A stretch of 64,000 nt of DNA from an uncultured Prevotella sp. (GCA_900320905.1 ONTZ01000001.1:1-64000); one strand, 5' to 3'. Shown: positions 48,346 through 61,700, counted from the first letter of the stretch. Program-made: numbers and translations. The notes: generated from the sequence alone by a model not told the origin.

Positions 48346-50334
48346 TTGAAAAGGAAATTACTATATTTGACAACTGTCATACTGACGTTCTCAGGCTGCG
48401 CCAGCGAGGATTTCGTTGGTAATAAAGAACTGCACGAGGCGAACGAAAACGGACGCCCCGTGTCGTTCGGCATTGTTGCCGCTCCCCAGACACGTGCCGT
48501 GTATGGGGGAGAGGCTGCCGACCTCCTGAACAACAACTTCGTCGTCTGGGGCGACAAAACTGTGAATAGCGCAACACAGACGGTATTCGACAACTACCAG
48601 GTCAACTACGTGACGAACACAGCCAGTACCACCACCACTAATTCCGCTGGATGGGAGTATGTGGGCTATAAGAATCTGCCATACGGTACGACAACAACAT
48701 CAGGTGGCACACTAAACAATAATGGTGTGGCAGTCAACGCCACAGCCTCAGGTGTCGACCAGACCATCAAGTTCTGGGACTATGGCGCCTCGAGTTACAA
48801 TTTCTTTGCATATTCATTAGGTAAGGGCGTGGAGGTTACTCCAGCCACTGATCCCAAAACATATACATACGCCACTACAACTGCCATGAATACAGGTGGC
48901 TATTCTTTATCAGGATCTGTGGATGAACTATCAGCCTGCTATATCTCAGACAAGGCAATAATACCGCATGCAAGTCTGAGTTCAACCAATACGCAGGTGT
49001 CATTGCAGTTCCGCAGACTCGGTGCCAAGGTGAAGGTTGCCCTTTATGAGACAATCCCTGGCTATTCAGTAAAGAATGTCAGGTTCTATCGGGATGATAA
49101 TGTCGCTTCAGGTGCTGAAGATGGCTATGGCTACACCGCCTACCTCTATGCCGCTGACGGAGCCACCAAATTCAATCGTGGCGGTGGTAAATTTGATATT
49201 ACCTTTACTGATGCCGTCCCGACGTTAGGCTGGACAGGCAATAATACAGATCTTTCCTATATCTCCTTTGGCGATGCTGTCACCACATCAGGTACGACAT
49301 GGACAGGATGGCAAGGCAAGGAGTATAAGGAGACTGCTGAGAATGTCTATATCGGACGTTCATTAACTCAGGCAACGGGTCCCAAAGATTTCGTGACGGT
49401 ACTCCCTTATCCCGAAGGTACGACCCTTTCTTTAAAGGTGGATTTCACCTTGCTGTCGCGTGATGACTCGCAAGAAGTAATAGAAGTGACGGGAGCCAAG
49501 GCCACGGTGCCAGCCCAATTTGCTGCCTGGAAGCCCAACTGCTCCTACACCTATATCTTCAAGATCTCTGACGACACTCCTGGGCAGACAGCCCCTGGTG
49601 ACCCAACAAAGCCTTCTGGCCTCTATCCCATCACCCTCGATGCCGTGGTGAATGTTGCTGCCGACGGTACGCAGGAGACCATCACCACCGTCACAGAGCC
49701 AGAACCGACTATCACCACCTATCAGAAGGGTTCTGACTATGCAACGGTGGATGGATATGATGCAACCAATGGCGACATCTATGTCACTGTAATGGATGGA
49801 CTCAATGTGCAGCCGTTGATAGTTTCTGGCGAAGATGTAAATGCTAAACTCTTTACTGCTACAGTAGAAGAAGGTGCTGCCCAAGGCATTACAGAAATTA
49901 CAGTGGCTAATGCCATAGAAAATGGAACTTATGATTCTACAACAGGTACTTGGACGCTAACAGATGGCTCTACTGGCGAGAGTCTGATTGTGACTGCTGC
50001 TGCAGAAAACTCTCTTACCGAATTCTCGGAGATTCCAGGCACCGCAACCCCAGACGGTAATCCTATCGCCATCGACGGTGCTAAGTTCACCCCGACAGCA
50101 GGCACAACCTATGTGTTCCAGTTCAGGAAGTGTGAATATACTCCTGTCACAGGTCTTACCGAAGGAACGAGTCCCGTAAAAGGCTATTATACTCGTACAG
50201 AATCTGAAGGTCTCTATTTATATACGAAGATTACAGATGAAGCAGCAAAGGCTGAAACCGATGTGACCTACTACTCGTATGGCCTTGCTACTCCTGAAAA
50301 ATATCAATATAAGGTGATAAAGGTGAAAGAATGA
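48346..50334 (+). CDS. Fimbrillin family lipoprotein 3 (TTG start)
   Basis: Third large pilus-subunit homologue. The 662-residue product begins with a lipoprotein signal (MKRKLLYLTTVILTFSGC). Family features are the R-A site in APQTRAVYGG (about 47), DQTIKFWDYGASSYNFFAYS, VKVALYETIPGYSV, YTYIFKISDDT, TITTYQKG (about 460) and the ending YQYKVIKVKE. The start must be TTG at 48346: a stop lies in frame 18 bp upstream and no ATG occurs before the lipobox. A nearby ATG (48327) is in another frame and stops after three codons, which may reflect a small deletion. It overlaps the next gene by 4 bp (ATGA). Confidence 0.85.
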   Translation: MKRKLLYLTTVILTFSGCASEDFVGNKELHEANENGRPVSFGIVAAPQTRAVYGGEAADLLNNNFVVWGDKTVNSATQTVFDNYQVNYVTNTASTTTTNSAGWEYVGYKNLPYGTTTTSGGTLNNNGVAVNATASGVDQTIKFWDYGASSYNFFAYSLGKGVEVTPATDPKTYTYATTTAMNTGGYSLSGSVDELSACYISDKAIIPHASLSSTNTQVSLQFRRLGAKVKVALYETIPGYSVKNVRFYRDDNVASGAEDGYGYTAYLYAADGATKFNRGGGKFDITFTDAVPTLGWTGNNTDLSYISFGDAVTTSGTTWTGWQGKEYKETAENVYIGRSLTQATGPKDFVTVLPYPEGTTLSLKVDFTLLSRDDSQEVIEVTGAKATVPAQFAAWKPNCSYTYIFKISDDTPGQTAPGDPTKPSGLYPITLDAVVNVAADGTQETITTVTEPEPTITTYQKGSDYATVDGYDATNGDIYVTVMDGLNVQPLIVSGEDVNAKLFTATVEEGAAQGITEITVANAIENGTYDSTTGTWTLTDGSTGESLIVTAAAENSLTEFSEIPGTATPDGNPIAIDGAKFTPTAGTTYVFQFRKCEYTPVTGLTEGTSPVKGYYTRTESEGLYLYTKITDEAAKAETDVTYYSYGLATPEKYQYKVIKVKE

Positions 50335-51455
50335 ATAAAACGTTCCGATATATGGCCCTGATGATGGTAACTGCACTTATGTGGTGTGGCTGTCAGAGTG
50401 GTGGCGATGAGCCCGGAGGCAATCCTACGCCCCTGCCCAACGAAAAGGCCATTGCCTTCTCAGGCGACCTGACGGAAAAGAGCGTATCCCGTGCAGGGGA
50501 TGTAGGCCTTGAAACATATTATAAGCGGTTTAAGGTGTGGGGCTTTAAGAATGATGCCTCTTCCGTTCATATTGTGATGAATGGCTATACCGTCAACTGG
50601 ATTAATAACAGTGCCAATACCACTGCTTCAAATTCCAGCAACTGGGAGTACGTGAACCAGCAGGGGCTTGGTGGGATGGAGCAGAGCATCAAATACTGGG
50701 ATTTCTCCGCCAAGGCGTATCGATTCTTCGGCGTGGCAGGTGCTAGTGAAACCAATTCGAGTTCTGGTGCCTATAAGCCCAGTGAGGCTAATCCTGAGAG
50801 ATACGAGGTGACCTATGTTGCCGATGCCTACAATGAGAGCACAACGCCTTACTATAGCCATCTGTGGTTCAGCGATGGTGATGACTATGGCAAACCCGTG
50901 CAGTTGGAGTTCATCAAGCCCTTGTCGAGAGTGCGCTTTATCTTCACCTTCGAAGATCCCAATGATGCCAGAGAAACGGAGTTGACGGGAAAGGCCTTCA
51001 CCCCCGGTGATGGTGGTACCATCAAGATGAAAGGTAGGGTGACGGTCACCTATCCACTGACAGGATCATCCGAAAAAGAGTCGTTTGCTGCCACTGCTGA
51101 GGCGGAGGGTATCACGGGTTTCACACAAGACTACTATGCGTCGGTGAGTGAGGAGGGCGGAATAGTCGTATCTCCTTACCTTCATGCAGATGGGGCCACG
51201 TCGGCATTAAGTAAGATATATACCGTGCTTCCTACTCCGTCTGGACAGAGCAACTATACCATGACGGTCAGCGTGAATGGTGACCCGAAGACTACGATTG
51301 TGCCGGCTCAGTATATGACCTGGTTGCCGGGCTACCTCTATACCTATATCTTTAAGATACACATTGATGGTAGTGTGACGATTGATAACGTGCAGTCGGC
51401 TTTCAAGCCGTGGATAGAACACGAGAAAGATGACCATACAGTCTATAATTGGTAA
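50331..51455 (+). CDS. Small fimbrillin-like lipoprotein 4
   Basis: Minor pilus component or anchor-like fimbrillin relative. The 374-residue product has a lipoprotein signal (LMWCGC), an R-A site in KSVSRAGDVG (about 54), and the family blocks NTTASNSSNWEYV (about 94), SIKYWDFSAKAYRFFGVAG (about 117) and YLYTYIFKIHIDG (near the C-terminus). It is half the length of fimbrillins 1-3 and lacks their C-terminal AP-V-G-type and KVIKV segment, so if that segment is the donor strand, this subunit could be terminal. It overlaps fimbrillin 3 by 4 bp and ends 2 bp before the next start. Confidence 0.78.
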   Translation: MNKTFRYMALMMVTALMWCGCQSGGDEPGGNPTPLPNEKAIAFSGDLTEKSVSRAGDVGLETYYKRFKVWGFKNDASSVHIVMNGYTVNWINNSANTTASNSSNWEYVNQQGLGGMEQSIKYWDFSAKAYRFFGVAGASETNSSSGAYKPSEANPERYEVTYVADAYNESTTPYYSHLWFSDGDDYGKPVQLEFIKPLSRVRFIFTFEDPNDARETELTGKAFTPGDGGTIKMKGRVTVTYPLTGSSEKESFAATAEAEGITGFTQDYYASVSEEGGIVVSPYLHADGATSALSKIYTVLPTPSGQSNYTMTVSVNGDPKTTIVPAQYMTWLPGYLYTYIFKIHIDGSVTIDNVQSAFKPWIEHEKDDHTVYNW

Positions 51456-51456
51456 C

Positions 51457-52707
51457 ATGAAGAAGAGTGACTATAGGACAATGAGATGGCTATTGCTGCT
51501 GGCGGTAATGCTGCTGCTGAATGCCTGTTCCGACACTGATGCCCCTGGTGATCAGAAAAAAGAGCGTGCGCAACTCGAATTGAAGCCATACGCCTCGTCG
51601 TATGTCGAGGAAATGGAGTCAGATGTCACACGTACCTGGACTCCGCCCTCTCCCTATGTCATCTACGACAATCTCAACAGTAAGTTCACAAGCCAGAAGG
51701 ATCTGATGAAAAAGTCAATCTCTGTATTCTTCACCAAAGACGATGAAGACCCTATGGAGGGTACTTTCTTCTATAGAAACAGTGACAGCAAATGGCAGTT
51801 GAGCATGGAGGTAACAGCGGGTGATTACTATCTCTATGGTTTCATCCCGAAAGAGGATGCCATGTCGTCTACCATCGCTCCCAATACCACCTATAGCGAT
51901 GGTGCCGTGCTGACCATCAATGGTCTTCAAACGGTGACACCCAGCGATGTCTGTGTTCTCATCGGTGCTAAAGAAGGTCCAGACGCAGACCACGATGGTT
52001 CAGACGCAGATAACGATGATATTGTCGATGACCCCTTGAGACCAGGATTTTTCAAGACTAATATCAAAACGACGGGCGTGTCAGGAAACAACAATTTTAT
52101 CTACCTGCTGTTCGACCATCTCTACGCCTCTCTGCGCTTTCGCTTCAAGGTGGATCCAATATACGCGGCCCTGCGCACCATCCGGCTGAAAAAACTGGAA
52201 CTGATATCCTATTCTAGTGATACTGGAGGAGAGGTCTATGCAAAGTTCAACGTTCGGATCACCCTGAAAAAGACTGACGATGGATCGTCGCCGATTGTCG
52301 GGTCTGTTGTTTATACACCCGACGAATCAAGTACCAGTGTGCCTCCAGTGCCTATCTTTGAGGGCGATACGAAACTCAAGACCGATGCCACAACGAACTT
52401 CATGGGCTGCTTCGTGCCAGGTGACAATACTTATTTCAAACTGCGCAGCACCTACGATGTGTATGATAAGAATGTGAATAAAGACACTGGTGGTAATCCC
52501 ATCTTAGATGAAGACGGGGAACCGGTCGGTAATCTCATCCGCAAGGATTGTCAGGCAGAGAATACCATCGACCTGCGCAAATGGTTCGGCAATGACCTCA
52601 TGACAACGCGTGGTCACAGTTATTCGCTCACCATAACGGTGCTGCCCACCTATCTGTATGTACTGTCAGATCCGGATCTCGACAACCCGACGTTGACAAT
52701 TAATTGA
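51457..52707 (+). CDS. Fimbrillin-like lipoprotein 5 (tip or anchor type)
   Basis: Lipoprotein of the pilus cluster, 416 residues, with a lipobox LLLNAC. Unlike the preceding four it lacks the NWEYVG and IKYWDF blocks, and has instead a beta-rich body with ITxTVLPTYLYVL at the C-terminus and an acidic segment GPDADHDGSDADNDD (about 175-190) that could bind calcium. A TRTWTPPSP site at about 59 is the only trypsin-like candidate. Position after the subunits suggests an accessory tip, anchor or assembly role. A longer frame starts 27 bp upstream, inside the previous gene; the ATG at 51457 fits the signal. It is followed after 10 bp by the giant gene. Confidence 0.65.
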   Translation: MKKSDYRTMRWLLLLAVMLLLNACSDTDAPGDQKKERAQLELKPYASSYVEEMESDVTRTWTPPSPYVIYDNLNSKFTSQKDLMKKSISVFFTKDDEDPMEGTFFYRNSDSKWQLSMEVTAGDYYLYGFIPKEDAMSSTIAPNTTYSDGAVLTINGLQTVTPSDVCVLIGAKEGPDADHDGSDADNDDIVDDPLRPGFFKTNIKTTGVSGNNNFIYLLFDHLYASLRFRFKVDPIYAALRTIRLKKLELISYSSDTGGEVYAKFNVRITLKKTDDGSSPIVGSVVYTPDESSTSVPPVPIFEGDTKLKTDATTNFMGCFVPGDNTYFKLRSTYDVYDKNVNKDTGGNPILDEDGEPVGNLIRKDCQAENTIDLRKWFGNDLMTTRGHSYSLTITVLPTYLYVLSDPDLDNPTLTIN

Positions 52708-52717
52708 GGAGTAAACA

Positions 52718-55700
52718 GTGAAGACGAAAGATTTCATATTGAGCGGATTGATGTTCCTGGCTGCCACGACAGCACAGGCACAGATAAAGATTGGCGGTAA
52801 TGTCTATGGCGGCGGCAATGTCGGCCCCATGACGGGTAATACTTCTGTCACCGTACGTGCCGGCGACCTGCACGAAGTGTATGGTGGTGCACGTATGGCC
52901 AATGTGGGCGGTAGCACCTTCGTGAACGTCGATGGTGAGCATGCCTCCAACTATATCATCATCGACCGCGTATTTGGGGGCAACGATGTGGCGGGAACTA
53001 TCGGTTCTAATGAGGCTGGTACAAAGCAGATTCCTGCGACGCTGCTAGAACATGAAGATGATCTTTCACTTTTAAATGATACGAATAGAGTCGACAATAC
53101 CTGGGATGCTATTGTACGCATATCCACGAAAACAGTGACAACGACGACGGGGACGGGTGAAAGTGCTGTCACCACGAAGACTGAAGCAGCCGATGCCCAG
53201 AAAATCTATATTGGTCAACTCTTTGGCGGTGGTAATGGCGACTATGACTATACCACACAACCTAAAGAAGCCGAAACGACCACAGACCCTGATACTGGAG
53301 CCGAAACGACCACGCCTGCCGTAGAAAATCCCTATTATGGCTTGGAGAGGCCTGTGCTCGACAAGGCCTACTTGGAAATCTGTGGTGGGTCTATCGTCTA
53401 TGCCTATGGTGGCGGCAATGCTGCTACCGTGAAGAAAAACACCATTATCTGCGTGGATAACCCCAGCGAGGTGGTCAGCAGTATCAAAGTGAAAGACGGT
53501 GTGGTCTCAGATGCAGAAGATGCCACGGAACAACTGGACGACACCCGCTTTGAGCGGATGGGCATCTTTGGAAGCCACCAGGGTTTCGTCAAGCCCAATA
53601 GTGCTGAGTTCCAGATAGGTCGCCTCTTTGGCGGCAACAACAAGGCCGAGATGGCCATCATGCCCAAGTGGAACCTTCTTAACGGCAGAGTGCGTAACCT
53701 CTACAGCGGCGGTAACGAAGGTGACATGATTTGTAAGGACGGTCTGTTGCTGGAGATTAGGGAAGGTTCCGAGATTGTAGTTGATTACCTCTTTGGTGGC
53801 TGTCGCAAGGCTGACGTACATCCGAAGAAAGATGACGGCTCAGAGCAGGATCACGTATATTCGCCTGAGGGCTATCATTTCCCTCAGGACTTGGCTGCCC
53901 GCGTGCTTGTAAAAGGTGGTGACGTCAACAATGTCTATGGTGGTAACGATATCTCAGGAAAGGTACATTTCGGCAGCGGCGTAGGTATCAATACCAGTGT
54001 CCGTGGTGATGTTTATGGCGGCGGCAACGGCTTTTATGCCTATACCGATAATGCTAGTCTGAGAAATGATCCTGTCTGGCGCGACTTCTATTATGAGGTT
54101 CTTTCTGGCCAAACATCTGTGGCGGCACTCAATGACTTCCGCCCCAATGCCGAGCAGGTGTCTATCCATATTGTAGGAACGGAGAGTAAGCCCACTGTCA
54201 TTGGCGGCTCCGTTTTCGTGGGTGGTAACTGTGCCACACTGAAACCTGCTGTTGGCTACTCCAATCCCTTGGCAGAGTTGAAGATTGGTTCGTATGTGAT
54301 TGCCGACAAGGTGTTCCTTGGCAACAATGGTGAGATGATGGTCGATGCTTCAGAGAATGGTGTCTTGGAAACTTATGCCGGCGTTGCTGATGAGGTGCCA
54401 GCAGATTTCAGTCAGATGGATCTGACGGATGAAGGAGTATTTGCCGAGTACATGGATGGCGTGACCATGGAGATCGAACCAAGTGTAAAGTTCGATAATT
54501 ATGAAAGAGACCATTACGACACCTATATAGATTATACGACCTCCATCGGCTCGTTCTATTGTGGCGGTAATGTGGGTAGCATCAGAAGCCATAACAAGGT
54601 TTCCAACATCACCTTCGATAACAAGGTAATTATCTTCAACAAACTGGTGGGTGGCTGCAATAATGCCAACGTGCCAGAACGGTGGACTGGTGCAAATAAT
54701 ACGGGTACAAAACTTAATGCTGCCTATCAGGGTGGCCTCATCGGTCCAGCGGATGATGACGGCAACAAACTGATCCTTAACCTCTCCGGTCTGAAGATCC
54801 AGCCCAAGCGGTGGGTGGTAGAGAGAGACGCTCAATATAATATAGTTTACAGAGATGCCGACAATAATGTCACTACCCAAGACAAAGGAGCCGTTACATA
54901 TACCCCTGATGCCAATGGCAACCGACAGTTGGAGTGGAATACCGTTAACAACAGTGACTATGATCCCGAAACAAAGACATTCAAAGAGGTTCCACCTGTG
55001 ACTTCTCTACCAGAAGCAGCAACTGAGGTTAATAGTACTGATGATGATACCAACCGCCGCCTATTCGGTGGAAATATCTACGGCGGCTGCTACAACAGCG
55101 GTATTGTCAATGGCAATGTGGTCATCAACATCAATAGTACTATCGTGGATCGTGAAGACGATAACCCGTCGGATGATAAAGACTTTGGCGTGTTCGACAG
55201 CGTCAAGGGCGATTCCGAGGGTGAGGCCATCCTGTACGAATCCGACAACTACGTAATCACCAAGCGACGTTCCGGCGTTATCCTCGACGAGCAGGGTATG
55301 GACGTGTTCGGACAGGCACTGAACGTGTTTGGAGGCGGGCATGGTAAGGATACCGAGATTTGGGGCAGTACCACCATCAACCTGAAGGCTGGCTATACCT
55401 TCCAGATCTTCGGTGGTAGCGAGGAAGGCATCATCGGTCAACCAATAGGTAACTCGACGGCTACCAATGGCACATTCAACGCGTCTGACGGTACATACAC
55501 CTTTAACGGTAAATTGCTCAAATACGATCCGAAATACAGTTGTTACATCAACTTGATGGGTGTTACCGCCGGTGTGTCGAAGCAGGCAAACCATAATGAG
55601 GACATGGCTGAGGCTGAGTTCATCTATGGTGGCGGTTTCTTCGGACCGATAGTCGGCAACACCGTCATCAATCTGGGTAAGGGGCGTGTGTTCAATACCT

Positions 55701-58700
55701 TTGCCGGATCTTGTAATGCTGACATCCTCGGACATACCGAGACTTATATAGGCCGTCAGTTGAAGGATTGGCACAAGAACTACATGGGTAGATTGAGCAG
55801 CGACGGAATCCTTGTAAAGGACACCTGCTATAATGAAGGTTTCCCCTGGATTCGTGATATTGTCTATGGTGGCAATGACCTCGGTGGTAAGATACTGGGC
55901 CACAAGGACTTTGTCGGTCGTGTCAGCGACTTTGCCAAGACCAAGATGTATACCCCATCAGTCCCGACAGGTTCATCAGCCACGAAAACCCCGGTCCTCA
56001 CAGACGCTAGTGCATACGTGGAGTACCTGCAGGGCCGTGCCGATGCCATCTTCGGTGGCTGCTATGGTACATACGACTATAGCAAGCCGAAATTCAAGGA
56101 ATACTTCTACACGACGGCAGAAACGGCAGAAACGCTTCCAAGTGGCGTAGAACTTGAAGATATACTTGGCGATCCCAAGCCAGGCAATAGTAAGCCTTAT
56201 ATCAACAATGCTTTCGTGAACTTCCGCCCAGCGTATATTCAGAAAAACAATGTGGTAAAGAAAGTCTATGGTGCCGGTCAGGGCCAGACGGGTGAGAAAG
56301 AGCGTGACCTCTTGCAGAACCGCAGTTATGTGCTGATAGATATTCCTGCAGAGATTGAGGCCATGCCTTACTATCAGAATCTGGAGGTCTTTGGTGCAGG
56401 CTCATGGGGCGGTGTCGGCATGAAATTTGCCCCTGCAGAGGCCAAGGCATGCCCTGACTCTGCTTCTGCCGTTATCGATCTGATGCGTGGTACAATCAGT
56501 GCTGCATACGGTGGCAGTTATAAGGAGGGTATTACCCGCCGTACAATGGTCAACGTGCCTGCCGCATCTACCATCAATATTACCAACATCTTCGGCGGAG
56601 CATACGGCTTTATCGATACCCAAAAGGATGCAAATGGCGACGAAGTATTGGATACCGACGGCAACACCATCCCCTGGCCACGCAATGATGTGCCTTGCGA
56701 CGTCTATGAGGCCAATGTCAACTTCAGCAGTGAGAATGCGTTTGTGACGGGTGCTATCTATGGTGGCAATAATGCCTGCCGGCGTACTATATTTGGCAAG
56801 GTCAACATCAACAGCACGGTTCATTCCAGTCCGGCAAACCTCTCCTTCCAGGGTAATGTCTATGGAGCCGGTTATGGTAAGGACTCCTGGTCACATTACA
56901 CGGAGGTGAACCTCAATAGAAATGCTGTAGTCTATTATGTCTATGGCGGCGGCAATGCCGGTAAGGTTTTGAATGACGCTTCATTCCATACATGGGCAGG
57001 AGCGGACATATATACTAATATGGGAGCCTATAACGTTGATGATGATGCCCATGATGCCTATATGTCTCCCAGTAGTACCAATCCCATGATTGTCCCAGCC
57101 AAGTATGATGGCAAGTACTATAACACCAACGTCCATCTCAAAGAGGGTGCTACCATTACAGGCTATGGCTTCGGTGGTGGCCATGGTGCTGAAGCCGTGG
57201 TCAGCGGCACTGCCTATTTCGATATCTTAGGCGGTACTGCCGAGAAGGATGTCTCTGGTTCCGGCAGAAGCGGTGACGTGAAGAACCTGTATGAGAAGAA
57301 GGGCCATGAAACCTTTACCGCCAAGACGATGGTCTATGTCGAGGGTGGTACGGCACGTAACGTCTATGCCAGTGGATGGCGCGGTAGCGTGGGCAGGCAT
57401 AATGGCGATATAGATGTCATTAAAACCGATAGTGATGAAAGTCTCACAGACTACACAACCTATAACGACGTCGATGGCGAGGCCAACGTTGTCATCGGTA
57501 AGGTTGACGGAACCAGTTATAAAGATGGTATTCCTGCCATCACGCGTAACGTCTATGGCGGTGGCGAGGGCGGTTCTGTCTTCGGTACTACCAATGTGAC
57601 CATCAATAACGGTTACATAGGATACCGGTATGAGGGGGCGACACCCACAGTATTCAATGCCTCTGACTACAAGGAGGAACTGGTTGATGGCGACCAGTCT
57701 CTGGATAAGGGTGGCAATGTCTTCGGTGGCGGCTATGTGGCCAACAGTTATGTTGATAATAGCATTATCAAGATGTACGGTGGTCAGGTGCGTGGTAGCC
57801 TCTATGGCGGCGGTGAGATTGGCCCTGTAGGGCGCGGTACGGCAAAGACTGGTGCAGCAGAGCCAACAACAGGCATCATTACCAATCATAATGCCAAGAT
57901 ATACAAGGGTGGCTCGACTCAGGTCTATCTCTATGGCGGGCACGTGATGCGTAATGTCTTCGGTGGTGGCCGTGGTCAGGATAACTGGGGTGGCGACGGT
58001 ACGAAGTTGATGGCTACCTATATGACGGAAGAGGAACTGGCAAACCTTGATCTCAGTTCGAAGGGATTTGTCTTCGGCAGCACCGATGTTCATATCCGTG
58101 GCGGTGAAGTGGGAACGGCAGAGAATGCACTTCACGGCTATGGCAATGTCTTCGGTGGCGGTGACGAGGGATTCGTCTATAGTGCTACAGGTACGAAGGC
58201 ATCTGACGGCTATTACAAAAATGGTGGAAAACTGACGCTCGACTGTAACGTCGTGGTAGAGCCGTATTTGCTGGTCAAGTCAGTGGATAATACAGGGAAT
58301 GATAACCAGTTTGACGAATACCAGACAGAATCCGACGGAAGTTTCACACTTGCAGGGCCAGATGCTCCATTACCCGGACTTCCCATTAAGAAGGAAACAA
58401 AAGTTACATTTAATGTAGGTGATTATGTACCTACAGAATACCTCCTGCAGTTGGGGAACAAGTCGGCTGATGCCAATAGGTGGAATCAGTTTAAAGACGG
58501 CACACCTGAGATCATCCCGGAAGGTGTCACCATCCACAATGCTGTCTTCGCCGGTGGTAACATCGCGGCGGGTAGTGATATTGTGAATGCAGAAACGCCT
58601 ACTGTCTATGGCAATGCGGCGGCTTCATTGCGTGATATCTTTAACCGCGACCTGATCAGTGTCGGTACCGACGAAATAGGTGGACTCTACGGCGACGGAA

Positions 58701-61700
58701 ACCTGACACTGGTAGATGGCTTCCGTGAACTGCATATCGACAACTACGGCACTGACTTCTATAACCTGTCGGAAAAGGTCGATAAGGATGTTTACGACAA
58801 CATGACCCAGCGTGAGAAGGATTACTATCAGTTAAAATACGTGGCTAAGGAAAGTCACACTTATACTTACTATGTGAGTTCGTCGCTTCATACCGACGAG
58901 GAAACGGGAACTGCTTATAAGAAAGGACAGAAAGTGACTGAAGCCACATGGAATACCTTTAGTGAGGAGGAAAAGGCTAATTGGAATCCTGGCTCCAAGA
59001 CATATTCTAAGGACGATGAGATAGAAGATACTGAATGGGCTCTCATGGATACAGCAGAACAGGAGAACTGGAGGCAAGACGGTATCTTCAGCAAATATGC
59101 CGGTCGCCCGCTGAACACCATCCAGCGTGCCGATATGTGTGGCGTGTATGGCAGCCGTATGGTGCTGAACGGTGCCCAGGACCGTGCTGCAGAGGAAGTC
59201 GATTACAATGACTATACGATTAACCGCGTGGGTGAGGTGTCGCTGAACCAGCGCAGAACGTTAGCCGTGACAATCCCCTCTGGTTATGAAGAACTCGATG
59301 ATGATCAACTGAATCAATATCTGCACGGCAACTACTTCGGTATTTATAACACGGTGAAGTATCTTGGCAACCTGACCAGCGATGTACGCTTTTATGAGGA
59401 CAAACGCAAGACGAATGTGAATGAAAATGGTTCGGCTCCGCCAGCAGATGGAAAGACCTATTATAATTATAAATTAGATAAAAAATCAGATAAATACCGA
59501 AACAACGGTACAAGTTTAAATAAGGTGGCTCTGGCTTCGGGTGTCTATCTGGAAATCAAGCGCGAGGAAACAGAAACGGCAGGTGAGGATGTGTGGGGTT
59601 ATATCACCGGTGTGGTGGAACTCGACCTCATTAATGTGATGCAAGGTATGGGCGGTGGCTACGTCTATGCCAAGAACGAACATGGATCGAAAACAACTGG
59701 TACGAATCCGTTGATCCTCCTCAACTATAACGGTGATGTCGCATCCTTCCGTGAGTATACCTATTTAGAATCAGAAAGTAATCTTCAACTCATTGAGACT
59801 TCTGGTAACTTCGTTCACAATACCAAGCAGATTGTCGACGACTGTTACCCCAACAGCGGTGTGTATACTGACGGCTATGTGGCATCGCCCGCCCACTACT
59901 GGTATATCCGAGGCCAGATATACGTCTACGACCAGTATATCTCGGCCTACACAGGAGTGGCCAATGCCTACGCCGAGAAGGTGGAGTTGCCGCTCACGAT
60001 CTCGGCAGCCTCCAACGGACGCATGACACTCCGCGAAGTGCAGCCCAACTATTACGCCTACTACGACAAGAACGGTATGAAACTGGGCGACTATGAGGAA
60101 AAGTTAGTTGTTAACAGCAAGACCTACAAACTCAACGATCCTATCTCCTATTGGGACTACCGCTTGCTGAGTGATGCCGACAAGGAGAAGTTCGTGGAGG
60201 AGACCTATACTACTATCGCCGAGTGTACGATTGGTGAAACAACCTATCCCGCCGGTTTCACCATGCTGCCTGGCTCGGTATCGCAAGCAGGTACTTATGA
60301 AGCCATTAAGGCCAGTGCTCCGACAGGAAAACTGAATGAAACCGATACCAAGAACGTGAAGTATGTCTTGGATGAAGACGGTAATAAGGTGGCCTTCGAC
60401 TTCGTCTTCCGCAAGTCGAACAATATCAGTCACGATCAAGGCTATATCCTGACCTACGAGGTAAACAATCCTGGGGTATGGAATAGTTATTATACCAAGT
60501 CGGCTGACCGTACCGACAAGATCAACACCAATACTTACCAAAAGTACGAAAGTGGACAGTTATCTCTACCCGATGGTGTCACTTTGGCTGATTATTACAG
60601 AGGTCCGACCTATTCGCTGAAGAGCGATGCTACTGAGGGTGTCTTTGGCCAACGGGAATATAAGACAGGTGAGATTGTCAATAAGAATGTGTATAATAAT
60701 TATGAAGATAATGTCAAAGGAAATCTGAGTAGTTTGGAAGGTCAGGCTGGTGTGGAAGAGGCCTTCATTGTGACCAGTCAAGTCTCCGTCATGGATGGAG
60801 ATAGGGAGGTGCAGCGTCTCTATCCGGGTGTGGTTATATCCAGAAATTCCCAGTACATCGATGTCGACGATAATAACACGTTAAAGACTTATACCACAGA
60901 CCAGTGGAATACCATCAAGGCCCATCTCGACCAAGATCAAAACGGCAACCTTATAAAAGCCAAGGTATGTACCAGTCTGCTGAGATTCTCGACATCGGAC
61001 TATGTCTATACTGGACAGCCGCTGTCGACTGCCGACATAGCCGAGTTGAAGACAAAGGTACAGGCAGAGCATACAGACTGGACCGAAACTCAGGTAGATA
61101 CCTACCTCGATGGCTATATGACTGATGCCTACTTGTGCTATCAGGGTGGTGATTATGGTGGTCAGAACTTCGTCAGGGGACAGGCCTATCGTGCCCTTGA
61201 AACCTGGTCTGCCCTCTCTGCGGAAGACCGTCAGAGTTTCACCTTCAACTACGATGCTTTTGACTTGTTCGTAGATTCAACCTATAGTTACCGTTCTGAA
61301 GAGAATTACGGAGAGCCAAAAGTGCAGTATGACGGCTATAAGTTCGGTACAACCACAGGCGCTCCGCTGCTTGATGGAGACACCCCGCTCAATCCTCCGA
61401 TTTATTCCGTCACGAAGCCAGTGGACTATCAGGCAGTGTTTGTGGGATATAAGGATAGTGAAACTGCACCAGAGGTCAAAACTTTAACATACACTGACGA
61501 AAACAACGGAGAACATTCCATTACCGTTCCAAGTGATTTGAACGACCAGACAAAATGGCTGTCACGTGAGGAATATGAGGACATCCCCAATGAGCGCCAC
61601 CACTATTCACCCATCGTTGTGAAAGAACCCCGTACCTATTATGTGGTGAAAGAAGCGTTTATGCGTGGTGACGTGCCTTATACAGTAGGTCAGGTCATCG

